This document shows, piece by piece, positions 49,271-60,540 of a stretch of DNA of 64,000 bases. Source of the DNA: Pogonophryne albipinna (Eukaryota > Chordata > Actinopteri > Perciformes > Artedidraconidae). The stretch is taken from positions 36,857,240-36,921,239 of the forward strand of contig CM053252.1 in the NCBI GenBank assembly GCA_028583405.1, in the 5' to 3' direction. The stretch's first letter is position 1, and each line of letters begins with the position of its first letter. The notes under the pieces were generated by a model. It was not told where the DNA came from. It saw only the letters and a program-made list of their open reading frames with translations, and did not search any database. The translations under genes and the position numbers were made by a program.

Positions 49271-49605
49271 CAACTACAGTACATTTTATTCAGCTGATGC
49301 TTTTGTCCATATCGATTTACAATAATTGCATTCAACCAGGAAGATACAGACTCAAAAAGCAAGAACCCTGCAAGTCCATTAGCTTTCAATAAGCCCAACC
49401 AATGTAAGTGCTGTTGCATTGGCGTCAAATAAGCCAAACATTTCGAATTGCCGTACAGAAATTACATTTATTTTGTATTTTATTGGCCAAGGTGACAAAA
49501 CAGGTGGGTTTTCAGTCAGTGACGGAAGTTGTATTGACTTTCTGCTGTCCAGATAACAAATTGGAGCTAGTTCCATCATTTGGCACCTAGGTCTAACTCC
49601 AACTT
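49271..49605 (-). repeat. L2-type LINE 3' end, minus-strand remnant
   Basis: On the minus strand it matches the LINE ends at 110-412 and 771-1335: GGACAGCAGAAAGTC (about 49538-49552) corresponds to AGGACAGCAGAAAGCC at 1041-1056, and the tail reads TTGTAAATCGATATGGACAA (about 49305-49324) and CAGCTGAATAAAATGTACTG. Diverged, no open coding frame of note. Confidence 0.7.
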
Positions 49606-52600
49606 TTGGTTCCCCACTTAGGTTACTATGATAACAACAATACAGCATTGTGTGTGTGTCTTCTCTGTCAGGGTTAGCTGGATTTGCTGTTTGGCTTTGA
49701 GGACATTTGCTTTGCATTAAAGAAGCTTTATCAACGCTGCTCAAAAAAAAAACGTTTAACATAGATAAGAATTGTAAGTAAGTTTAGAGCTAGGCTCACT
49801 ATCCTTTACATCCTGTCAGGGTTTAGCTGCTGTTTAGAATTCACCCCTTTGAGCTCCTCTTTCTCTGCATTTAAAGATAACAAAGATTGTTCTTCTTCAC
49901 AGGTTTTGATACCTCTGCGCTCACTTGTCAGGCCTTTCATGAATGCAGCCACACACACACACAGGACTCTCTCTCTCTTCTGCTTAAAAACACAGAGATG
50001 ATATGTCCGCTGCTTTTCAAATACTCTGTGTGAAATATTATTATCTGAAGGTGCAGTGAGACTTAAATGTCAACAGCTCACAGAGACTGTCTGTCTCCGT
50101 GGCGGTGGTCATTGTCCCCACGCTGTTTTCATGTCCATTTCCTTGACGTTACACCAGCCCTTATCTATTCCCCAAACACATTCAAAATCACCAAACTACT
50201 AAATGAAATGGATGAATATAAATAGAAAATCCTCTTTTGTGCTGGTTAGAGGTCAGGGACAGATACAGAGCGCAGGCCGAGAGCTGGTAAGGCTTCATTG
50301 TTCTCTTAAGGACACTTTAGCAGAGTGGGAACTTGAACCTTGGGTTCTCTTCTTGGAGTAGGTTGTCTGTAAATTGGCTGATTGTGTTATTATCATGAAG
50401 AGTGGTTTGGCCTTTGGTTACAGCTGAATGGACAACAAATGTTCTGCAAAAACACTGCAACTGAACTTCCCATGAAGGCAGAGCAATATTATTCTCTGTA
50501 AGTAACCAAGTGACAATAATATAATTGGACTCCTACTATAACGAATTAGTATTATTAGACAATATCGCAAACTCTTCAAAATGTTACTTTACCAGTTTAC
50601 ATGTAGATGTCTTACTCAAGACATCTACATGATGGTTGTGAGTCATCAAATGTTGATGGCGACAGATAGCTTGCCTTGAAAATAAATGTTGCTGTAACTC
50701 CAAATTAAATTCAAATGTTTAACAAGGGTCCATGTCTGAGAACATCGACATTCCAGCAGCACCCCGACACATGTGGGTCGTCAAGGGCACGTTCATCCAA
50801 AAGTCTGTTTACAACAATGTCACTGCAGGAAGTTAACTGACAGGGTGCGTCTGTAGCACTGAGTATCAGGTATCGTGTCTCTGGTCAAAATCATGATTTT
50901 GTTTATTAATAACACATCTCTACTGCAACAAAAGGAATTGTTAGTATGATTACTAGATCTGTTTTAGACACTTGTGATTAGATATCCTCGAACAATGAAG
51001 GAATTTCTTTTTTATTATATTTATCAAATGAAGTTACTTTAAAAAGTATCAGTTTGCTACCAACTGTGAAACAGCACCAAGTCAGATTCATTGTCATATG
51101 AGCAAATGCAGTTCTCTTCAGACGGTAACTGTCTGAATTATCCCTGGCTGAGTGAATGTTTTCTCTCTTCCTGCTCTACTCTGGTCCATTACACTTTCTC
51201 GTGTTTCCTATGTTCATCACTTCCATCAATACACTCTCTTAACCAGTGAGGACATGGACAGTGTGAAACCCAGGCAAGTGTGTGGCTCCTGTGTGTGTTT
51301 GTGTGTTGGGTCAGGGTACAAAGGTTGAAATGAGGCCCATTTCTCAACAAAGTCTGCAGGCTCTCTGTACAGGATGTCATTTTAACTGCCTCACTCTCCT
51401 CGTAGCTGTTTCCAGACTTGCTTGGCTGCACTGCTTTGTAAGGACACTGCTTTTGGATTTCCATTAGGCTAGGATACCTGGCCCATGCCCTACTGCAAGC
51501 AACTGTGATCAAGACATGATTATCCCCTGCCTGATTTGGACATTTGACATTTGCCGGAACTGTTTCTTTCATCTCTTTACCTCGGCCAGGTTTTGTCTGC
51601 CTCGTCTCTTACTGTAAAAACTAGAAAAATACAAACCCAGGATACTATATACAGCATTCCAAGTGACTGTTTGTACAAGTACAACTGACACAATTTGTGT
51701 TCAACCAAATAACCACAGACTAACAGGTAGCACTATTCCACCGTAGGGTTCAGGTTGGGGGTTACCTTCTAGGAACCCTAACCATAGCTTTTGGTTTGGC
51801 CAAAATTCAGTGTGAACTTGGATGCGACAAGGAGCATATACATGTTTAAGAAGTTAGTAGTTTGGGGCGTAAATTTAAGCACTCAAGCAAGTGTTCCCCC
51901 CTCGGGCTGTCTCACAAGACAATTAAGTCATAATGTGTGTAATGTCTTTAACAATAGTTAAAGAAAGCAACAGCGATCTTACAGCATACTGTGTAATGCT
52001 TTCAATCTGTAATGTGATCTGTATGGTAATACAGACTCATTTGACTTTTAAGGCAATAAACTGCATGTGTAAGTGTCACTGTTCTTAAGTATTTTTAAAT
52101 TACACGTTCATTTTTGTGACAGGCCCAGTCAATGAAGACCATAAGAGTGCTTTTACACAAATCTGAAGAATTGGTTGGCTGTTGGGCCTTTTTCAGCCAG
52201 AGTAGTAAATGGAAAAAGGTCAGAAAAAAGCTTAATACTGTGGGTGGGTGTGTTTCTGTGTGTCTGCGTGTGTGTATGTTGTCCAGAGGCAGCCAATAGC
52301 TAAGTCGAGCACATAGTAGGGGATATACAGAATCCAACAATGGGTAATTACCGTTATCAGAGCCCAGCCACGCTGAAGTCACATCTCCAGTCCCTGGAGC
52401 CTGGTTAGAGCGGCAATCGGGTCTCATCCACCCACACATACACAAACACACACACTCCCTGTAGTAATCCATCACACCTAGTGATGTAGTGTAGCAGAAT
52501 CACACCCCATGCTGCCTGAGTCTGCAGAGGGATGAGGAGGAAGCGGACACACTGAGGAGAGGTGCAGTGATGCAAGGCGGCTGAAAACTGAGACACTACC

Positions 52601-53996
52601 GGCAGGCCTTTAAACATCGACCCACTCCCTTATTCACATTCACTCAGCTCACACACAGAGAGAAAATGGCAGGTCTTGGGAGTGCATCCAACAATCTTCT
52701 GGACACAAGCCTCTCTGATCTCTGGGCAGTTGCTGTCCCACATAATCACATCCAAAGAGAAAGGAAAGGACACCAGAGCCTTCAGGCTACACGGCCACAG
52801 AGGCAGGTTGCAGGGAGGTATGACTGACTCAAATTACTCCAAAAAAGCTCCAGAAACCATATTCAACAGAAACATGTGTGGATGGGCTCCTATAAAGAAG
52901 AGTGTTAATTAAACTGTGAAGCCAAATATCTGTTATAGAAAAAGCTAATACTACAGCAGTAGCCTGTAACTTCCAACAATCTTCCCGTTAAATATGTACT
53001 GTCATAATGATGTCTGGCAGTTGTCCTCACATTGCAGAATAAGTGAAAATGAAGTCGGAACACAAAATGTCACCATAGCAGAAAACCTGTAGAGGGGTGT
53101 TGAGTTAATAAATACTTTGAATATTTCTATTTACTTATTAGCTAGGAAATATGAATATATGAGGTATATGGTGACATTTATTGTCATGATAACACTACTG
53201 GCATAAAAAGCTTTTAGGGTAGAAAGTAGTTCCTAAAAAAAAAAGGAATACAAAGGACTAGGGAACTTTTCTTCTGTTTTTAAGGTTTTGTGTCAATACC
53301 TGCAGATTATTTTCTAGATTAACTGTTTGGTCTATAAAATGTCAGAATATAGGTTAAATGTATGTCTCAAAGTCTAAACTGAGGTCTTTACATGTATTGT
53401 TGGTCAGTCCAAAACCCCAAGATATTCACTTTAATATGAGGTAAAACAAAAAAAATTGAGAGGCTGATAAAAGCTGTTTCTTTATTTAAGCATGAAAAAT
53501 GTGTTAAAATAGTTGGCGATGAAATTCATGTTGATGAACTTAACATCTCAGTGTGAGACTATGGGAAACTCCATGCACGACATCTGCAATTCAAGCTAAA
53601 CAAGTTCAAACTGGTTTTGTCTGCAGGCAAGGTATGGTCTTTTCTTTTAAGCAGCTTCATTTAGTTTTGTGAACTCGATTTTTATTACAAAGTTTTATAA
53701 AAGACAATTCAATCTCAGGGATTGGATGAAATATTTACACTTATCACACACAAAAAATGTATAATGTATTTATTTGATTAATTCTACATGTTAACTGTGG
53801 GTATAGAGTCAGATGCTGTTTGTATTATTTGAGAGGTAAACACCTTCAACTGTCCTTTCTTGTAGTTCGAAGATAAAAAAAATATGGGGGAAACTTTAAC
53901 ATATTAAGATAAGTAATTAACGGAAGAAACGACCTAACACGTTCAAGGATCGTTCATCATTCACCAAAGATTCCACTGATAATGAACTGACTCTTA
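49606..53996. other. gene-free stretch
   Basis: 4.4 kb with no gene recognised. It holds the hairpin at 50600-50631 and short CA/TG pieces near 49950, 51291 and 52250. Confidence 0.5.
50600..50631. repeat. perfect 32-bp hairpin palindrome
   Basis: 14-bp arms CATGTAGATGTCTT and AAGACATCTACATG with the 4-nt loop ACTC. No neighbouring element edge was seen. Confidence 0.9.
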
Positions 53997-54396
53997 AAGG
54001 CCGCTACACACCAACCTGAGACCAAAGAACGCGTACCGAAGGCGTCCCGACTTTTACGTCCCGACTTTTACGTCCGCTACGTCGCCTGCGTCGGCTACGC
54101 CGCCCGCCTACGCCGCCCGCCTACGAACACACCGCAAAGACTTCAGTCGACGAGTGGCAATAACTGTCCTTACCAGCAGGTAGCGGTAGTGTGTATTCGT
54201 CATTCAAAAGAGGCAACAGCCAATCAGAATGATTTCTTTGGCCGACTTTCTTTGGCCGATTCAACGCGGGAGGTGTGAAAATGTGCCGTAAAGCAACGAC
54301 GGTGCGGGACACACCAACCTGAGTAGGGCGCTGCGAATGCCCGACTGCCTCTGACGGCCTCTGACTCCCAAAATCGGGTAGGTGTGTCAGGGCCTT
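53997..54396. mobile_element. CpG-rich MITE with AAGGCC ends
   Basis: Left AAGGCCGCTACACACCAACC and right GGTAGGTGTGTCAGGGCCTT are inverted copies with a few differences. TA (or TTA) flanks both ends, which would suit TA- or TWA-type elements such as PIF/Harbinger. Inside are tandem duplications: CCCGACTTTTACGT twice (54046-54073), CTACGCCGCCCGC twice (about 54096-54121), and TTTCTTTGGCCGA twice (about 54229-54259). It is much richer in CpG than its surroundings. Confidence 0.85.
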
Positions 54397-55324
54397 TAGA
54401 CTGACATCATGTGTGCAAAGAACCCTCAAAGCAAATATGACTGTTATGTTTTATAGTGGATTGAACACTTCGCGATTTCATATCTTCTCAAGTTCTGCTA
54501 ACCTAACCTACATTTACATTATCACAACTCATGACACAACATTCAACAGCAACAGGGAAACTTATATTTTTAAGAAGAAGCAGCTTAAACATTCACCGCC
54601 ATCACCACAGAATCATCTGAAAAGCTGTCAATGTAAACTGTGTGGAATTGGGCAGACCACTTGACATATTATTCAAGCTCTTACCAAAGCCAGTCGGGCA
54701 TTGTATTTACATGTCTTCTTTTTGGCCACTCTGATCATAACAGTACATTATTCAAAACAAAACCAACCAAGTCTATATATTGATTATTAGAACAATTTTA
54801 TTACGTTTTCAGTTGGACTTTTAAAACCACCAAACTATGTTATCAATGTGACACACACACACAAACACACACAGGCAAGCACATACTGAATTACGTGTAC
54901 TGTACTGTAAGTCTTACAGCACATGACAATACTCTGGTTTCACTATATTTCATTATCTCTATGCCTGACTTTTTTTTCACTCACATAAGTTGCCGGGGAA
55001 CAATGAGCAGCTAGAAAAGAGTCAATATCACATGAAAGAAGGAGCGCAGAAGAACAGCGTATACAATCGAAATACAATCATAGAGAGAACAAAGTCAAAT
55101 CACTGGAGAACAATAACCAGAGCGAAATCAAATAATACAAACAAGAAGAATACAGGCTGAGTGAGAAACACTAACTACAGTAAGACGCAACCCACAGAAA
55201 TAAAGCTTTGAGTAAAATAGAGGCACATAATGGTGTCAGTGCTGGAGGACAGTTGTGGATGCTTAACACAGCAAGTGTGAGTGATTCTTGAGAGGAAAGA
55301 TGGGTGGGATTTGACAAAAAAGAA
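54397..55324. other. gene-free stretch
   Basis: No gene recognised; broken CA runs near 54851-54875. Confidence 0.5.
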
Positions 55325-56055
55325 CACTCTAAAAAACGATTCATGGGGTTAGTAGATTCCACTTAAAAATAAATACTTTTTCAACATAACATTTCTTTTT
55401 TACCTCAACTTATTTTAGTTTACAACTCAGTCGGTCAAACTGAAAAAGAACAAAAAAAATGTAACTAACAAATGTAATGATTTTGAAAAGATATTTCTGG
55501 GTTCACTCAACTATAGGGATATACTAAGTTAGAGTAACTCATATCTATTTAGTTTCAACAGTATAGTTTCAAAATTGAATACACACCTGGACTCTGCTAG
55601 ACCACATGTGGAGTTGGAGCAATCTGCATTCATCCTGGAAGCGGAACACTTGATAGCAGTGGAACAACAGGATTTGAACCAAATTACCTGGTAAACCATT
55701 TTTGTTCAGTTTAATTTACAACAGCTGCTTACTGCATATACAGTACAGTGTAACACAAGGTAGTCATTAGCTACTTTTTTTAAGCTACTGTAGCATGCAT
55801 AGCATACTGATTAGCTAGCTGTTTGTATCCTCCTGTATCCTTTGTTTCACAGTTGCAGTCAAAGTTCATTGTTTGTAATACAGTATGTATATATTTATAT
55901 ATATTTTATTTTTTTTATTGTTAGAATTAACATTACATTTGATAAAAACTGATTTAAAATGAATATGAACAGCAACTGACAATGCCCGGCATGCTCAGTT
56001 TTTGCAAACAAGCCTTTGTTTTTCTATCTCAACATTAAAATGTTCTCCTTTTAAG

Positions 56056-56142
56056 GATGATTCGGTGGAAAGAATAAAAGAGGTTGCTATCCGTTGCTTG
56101 GTGGTGTGTCTTCGTGAAAAGGAGGATCTCTTCAAGGAAAAT
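56056..56142 (+). pseudogene. exon of a fish multicopy protein family (C-terminal domain), first half
   Basis: 87 nt, 29 codons, reading DDSVERIKEVAIRCLVVCLR and on to EN. It is bounded by a pyrimidine-rich acceptor TTCTCCTTTTAAG (56043-56055) and a strong donor GTAAGTAG (56143). The start DDSVERI and R.CL.V.LRE.ED match what I remember of a family of uncharacterised fish proteins with a conserved C-terminal domain (members often carry SAM or other N-terminal parts). It continues in phase 0 into the next exon. No start codon or N-terminal exons were recognised upstream, so this is a partial gene. Confidence 0.6.
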
Positions 56143-56267
56143 GTAAGTAGGTAAAGACGATGCTTAAATCATACTGTAATTTATGTTAATCTGAAACACA
56201 ATGCAATGTTTTCAAATCTGATTGCACCAAAAACACTGAAATGTATTTTCTAATCTACTTATTCCAG

Positions 56268-56417
56268 GATGGTGATGTGGAAGTTAGCAATGAGGTGCTG
56301 AAGATTGTCTTGACCAGGGCTGCGGATGCAAGAATAGTGATTGAAGGAACAGAAGTCCTTCAAATCTCGGATGTGACAAGAGCCTGTGCCATGCTGATGG
56401 GGCTAATATCGCACTGA
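56268..56417 (+). pseudogene. exon of the same family, last half, frameshifted end
   Basis: Acceptor CTTATTCCAG (56258-56267), then 49 codons reading DGDVEVSNEV...IEGTEVLQISD and ACAMLMGLI, ending at TGA 56415-56417. Directly past that point another frame reads ALSLNYPKEM, which is what I recall as the family's continuation. So a one-base loss near 56410 probably moved the stop; the expected C-terminal end is lost or out of frame. A signal AATAAA lies at 56553-56558, 136 bp downstream. Both exons are in phase with each other, which chance would not readily give. A copy with a frameshift is most likely a pseudogene or decaying element gene. Confidence 0.65.
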
Positions 56418-56552
56418 GTCTAAACTACCCAAAAGAGATGTTAAAATCGTTGGAAGCAGGTTCATGCCTTTATTTTAATTTGTTGTATTTACTTTTATTT
56501 CATATTTGAGAACATTTGTTATAAAAAGGTCATTGTGTAAAGAACATTTTAA

Positions 56553-56558
56553 AATAAA
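56553..56558 (+). terminator. polyadenylation signal AATAAA
   Basis: AATAAA sits 136 bp after the stop of the last exon, in AT-rich sequence, before the TIR sequence. Plausible for the gene fragment; not tested. Confidence 0.4.
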
Positions 56559-56945
56559 CTGTTAAAAAGTGGAACTTAAATGTGTATATTTATTTTTGAC
56601 TCAAAGAAATTAGTTTTTTTAATACTCAAACAAATTAAGGTAACAATTTGCATGAACATTTTTGAGTAGTATGGACTTAAATACATAATTTACAATAGCT
56701 TAAATTAAACAAAATGCAACTTAATATCACTCCATCTTTACGATAAAAATTAAGTTGGTTCAACTTAATTTAGTTTTTAAAGGTGAAAGAAAATTATGTT
56801 TGTAGTACTGAACTAATTGAGTCAGATTATAAATGGGTACTCGGATTAACTTAATAATCGATTAAGTTGGAAATACTTAAAAAGATCAAAGCAAATTGTT
56901 ACCTCAATTTATTTAAGTAGAGCTGGTGTATTTTGTTTTAGAGTG

Positions 56946-57387
56946 AAGGACATAAAATAGAAGGAGAGCAGTGGGCAAAAAGAGATAAAAAGGCAAAACA
57001 CTGACGGGCCACGGAACAAAAATGGCCATCAAGCAAAACCCTTTTTACTTCCATTACTGCGTGTGTGTGCCATCCGTCTTACTTGCAGTAATGCCTGTTT
57101 GTCATCATTTGGTGTGTGCTCGTCAGCACAAACAGAGATGGAGTGTAAAGGGGCTCATTCTGTGAGTATGTGTCCCCTATTACACACATCAACACACCAG
57201 TGACTCATGTTGAACTCCAGACTAGTGTGAACCTACCAGGAGGAGAGGACCAAATAAGACACCAGTTAATCAGAAATCATTGTCCCTGCTCCAAATATCA
57301 TACCTGACCCAGGAACCAACAAGCTGAGGTTTCTATTGCCAAGTGTTGATGACTTGTCATGTTTGTTTAAACCCTTTATTTATACCA
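56946..57387. other. gene-free spacer
   Basis: No gene recognised. Confidence 0.45.
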
Positions 57388-57765
57388 GGGGTCGGCAACC
57401 CCTGGCACGCGTGCACCATTGGCACGCGGGACCGTAACCAGTGGCACACTAGGAATAAGTGTGCAAAATATTTAAATTGTATTTTCGGATCCTGAACGAG
57501 ACCGCTGGCAGAGCACGTCTCCCCCTGCAGAAGGAAGCCATGCATGCAACGCAGCGCAGAAGGATAACTTCTAGGCCCCGCTCTCTTTAACTCCAGTCAA
57601 CTTTCTGGTGCCTTCCTCCATGGTGAAACGACCAGGGGTGTAGCGCACTTCACACATTGCATTACCCATAAGGAGCTGTACATGCCGCAGTTTTTGCGTG
57701 GCTGTGTCTTTAGTTGAAAGCCCAGTGGCGATCTGCTCATCTGTCATCGAAAATAATATGCTACA
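57388..57765. mobile_element. hAT 5'-end fragment (CAGGGGTCGGCAA)
   Basis: CAGGGGTCGGCAACCCCTGG and GGCACGCGTGCACC at 57388-57415 are the start of a common vertebrate hAT type. Its opposite end (GGTTGCCGACCCCTG) was not found downstream, so it is a fragment. A 78-codon minus-strand frame (57571-57804) runs in its interior without a recognised domain; it is not called as a gene. Confidence 0.7.
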
Positions 57766-57966
57766 CAGGGGCGGACTGGCCATCTGTGTGTTCTGGAGAA
57801 TCACAGTACGTCCGATCGTCAGCGAACCGAGCCGGTCACCAGCGGGCCGTTGACGACCGGGCTCGGTTCGCTGACGGCCGGGCTCGGTTCGCTGACGGCC
57901 GGGCTCGGTTCGCTGACGACCGGGCTCGGTTCGCTGACGGCCGGGCTCGGTTCGCTGACGACCGGC
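57766..57966. mobile_element. hAT 5'-end fragment with 21-bp minisatellite
   Basis: CAGGGGCGGACTGGCCATCT at 57766 is the start of another common fish hAT type. It is followed by the 21-bp repeat block below. No partner end (AGTCCGCCCCTG) was recognised downstream, so this is a 5' fragment of unknown length. Confidence 0.65.
57859..57963 (+). repeat. 21-bp minisatellite, 5 units, with inverted unit upstream
   Basis: Five units beginning GGGCTCGGTTCGCTGACG at 57859, 57880, 57901, 57922 and 57943. The units are identical except that the end is alternately CGGCC or CGACC. Since 21 is a multiple of 3 they give a heptad RARFAD(G/D) in one frame. An inverted copy (57813-57837, GATCGTCAGCGAACCGAGCC) faces the array, so the two can pair as a hairpin. 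Very CpG-rich. Confidence 0.95.
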
Positions 57967-60333
57967 ACCGCGCTTTTTTAATTTAACTGTGTTTAAACTG
58001 CATCATGTAAATTGCACTGACAGCTTCCCCGCAGCGAGGCGCCCTCCAGTTGACAGTTCACGAGAATCTGTGCCACCCCCATGGACAGCTGTGGTTAGGT
58101 GAGTGAAAAAAAGCTTCAACATTCCCTGCAATTGTTTTTTTTTTTCTAATTTATTCTAGAAATGAAAGACTAAAGGAGTCAAAGGAACAACCGAGTTAAT
58201 TTCTCAGTTCATAGCTGAATAACGTTCCACACTGAAACTGGTCAAGTTCTACCCTAATGAGCTATCGATCCAAACAACGCCACCGCACTCTACTACACAG
58301 AAATGTTCCCATTTCCTGCCGACAAGGTCTCTCGCTCTGAGCTACAGCATCTATCAAAGGCAGGAAGGGACCCGGCACTGCAGGGGCCGGCCGATTGGTC
58401 AACAACACCTTCGGCGACAAACCAGAAATTGATTGAGAGGCGGTGCTGACAAACAGCTCTGCTTAGAAGAAAAAGAGCCAGAGTCACAAGCAGTTTGGAC
58501 CGCACTGCATCACCAAGATGCCACACGATGTCACACAGTCTATTTGTTAAAGTCTGCTCCACGGCTCTGCTCCACGGCTCTGCACTGAAATGTAAACTTT
58601 TTTCTAAAGGCAGAAATGTGAAGACCTGTCTCTGTATTTCTTCTCAGTAGGCCTCTATTTCTGTATTCGTGCATCATAATGAGAGGGTGATGAGAGTGTC
58701 TGCTAGTCGGTAAATGATGCCACAGAAAGACTTACTCCGCTGAGACGCAGCTGCTTCGTCTTGACTTTTCCATTTCACTGGCATATCAGCATAGCTTCAG
58801 AGCACATGGCACTGAACAGACAAAAGTATTACAGGAATTCATTTCTCTCAAATACTAGGAGAGGCCGAGAGCCAAGAATCCAAATCCAAAATGCAGGTTA
58901 GGTTTGTTGAGACATATACCTTTCTCTGATTAATCTGATGCCTGATTGTGAAAAGGTCAAACTACTGTTATAAAACTCCTGTTGTACGCAACACACATAC
59001 TGCCCCTGTGTTAACTACTCTACAAGCTTTCCATGAGTATGGCACTACATAACAGGTCGTGAAATCATTAGATTGAAATGCATAAGAATCCATGGCACAC
59101 TGCCAATTTCAATATGCTACAGTGTAAGCATGAGGAATTTTGACTTGTATTTTACAACCTTGTAATCAAGCCTTACAAATATCAGCATTGACACATAGGG
59201 GCAAAAATAACTCTCACATGTCGAAATCAGATTTGAAAATTCCGTATCATGCATGAAACAGAAAGTCAATATGGCAACACTCCAGAGGATGTTTCTTTCG
59301 AAGTTGTTAAAACTTGATTCATTCCATTAGCTGTACCCGTGTGGTTGGTTGAACAGGCCGAGGACTCTGAAGAATTGTGACTGGCATTTTTCACAATATG
59401 TTCTGGCATTTTACAAACCGAATAATGATCAGCTAATCATGAAATAATTGGCATATTAATCTTTTTAACCCATATTTATTTTGCGACATAGACATCTGAC
59501 AACCCAACCATGTTTGCAAATGTGACATATTGTCTTCAGGAACTTTCGAAAATCACATCATATTGGCGATCAATAAATACAAACAACGATGTAAGGTCTA
59601 CCTAGACAATGCCAACCTTCATTTCTGTAAAGTCCGAAAAAAAAGTACTGAGATTAGTCAGTCCTGAGCCTGTAATATACTTTGTGCGTCTGTGTTGCTG
59701 TGAGGGTCCAAGTGATACATTTGAATCGCCTTTTCTGCTGGGTACCTCATAGACAGCCCAAATCGACATAGCTGAGTCCAAAAAATGTTGTGACCCTATG
59801 CAGAATGAACATATCTGTCTTGCAGTATATGGATCTTAACTCACATCCATCGGCCAAAAAAACCTAACCCTCCTTTCACTGTAACTGTCACGTTTTGTTT
59901 GACATAAAACAATCTCTTGCCGTCAAAGCTCTAACCCATACAACGCTAATGTGTTTGCATTTCTTATTGAGGCTGTCCAAATGTCTGATTGACTCCTTTC
60001 GCCCACATGCCAACCCAGCACACAAGGGATCAATACCCATATTTTCTGGCGGCACCGAGTGCCAGGCAGGCACACATGGCAGGTATAAAGGAGCATGTAG
60101 GGGCACCGCAGTCTCAGTCTGGTTACACACTGTAACATGCTGCAGTGTAGGTGTCAGGGTCAGCTTTGGCTGGGGAAGAAATGTGTGTATACCCATCAGA
60201 AGTCCATTGTCTGGCCATGTCCTTTGTCTATTTTTCTTGACGATTTTATCTATTGCATAATAAAATGTCTGTTTTTTTTCATGTAAAGTATATTTGCATT
60301 TTTGGAGGAGCCTGTACGGAGCCCCTAAAGCAG
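57967..60333. other. gene-free stretch
   Basis: 2.4 kb. The words CAGGGGCCGGCCGATTGGTC near 58381 could belong to the hAT family above. No gene recognised; minus- and plus-strand frames of 90-150 codons have no domain. Confidence 0.45.
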
Positions 60334-60540
60334 CGTTTCTCAAAGTGTGGGGCGGGCCCCACTGGTAGGGCGCAGAGATGTGATAGGTGGGTCGCGAATG
60401 GACGCGATGAACGGGAGATTATCATTTTTTAATTTTTTTAATACATTTTTTGAACCTCAGGCCGGAATCGAACCTGGGTTCTCGCGGGCGGTAGTGGATT
60501 GTTACAGCCGGAGACTCGCAACGGCGGTGGACTTGAAGTC
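60334..60540 (-). mobile_element. hAT fragment and tRNA-like block
   Basis: CAGCGTTTCTCAAAGTGTGG at 60334 is a hAT-like start (vertebrate type CAGTGTTTCTCAA). About 100 bp further on, minus-strand GGTTCGATTCCGGCC (about 60460-60474) is a box B-like word with CCGGAGACTCGCAACGG nearby, suggesting a tRNA-derived SINE. The two may be separate insertions. Strand given for the tRNA-like part. Confidence 0.45.

Larger units (their letters stand above)
55325..56945 (+). mobile_element. TIR-bounded element carrying a spliced gene fragment
   Basis: Ends CACTCTAAAA (55325-55334) and TTTTAGAGTG (56936-56945) are perfect 10-bp inverted copies. The sequence after each end also resembles the other in direct order: TTACCTCAACTTATTTTAGT (about 55401-55420) and TTACCTCAATTTATTTAAGT (about 56899-56918). 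An inverted copy of the same block lies near 56625-56645, so the right part may be an inserted second copy. The interior holds two predicted exons (56056-56142, 56268-56417). I know these ends from dispersed fish repeats but not a named superfamily. The flanking bases give no clear target duplication. Confidence 0.65.

Noticed and set aside
55562..55690. Upstream exon candidate for the gene at 56056
   Set aside because: It has AG before and GTAAAC after and an open frame, but splicing from it to 56056 gives a stop after seven codons, so it is out of phase.
57723..57732. CAGTGGCGAT as another hAT start
   Set aside because: Only ten bases agree, there is no matching opposite end or target duplication.
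59888..60343. 151-codon minus-strand and 121-codon plus-strand frames over each other
   Set aside because: Overlapping antisense frames with no domain, as expected from stop-poor sequence.
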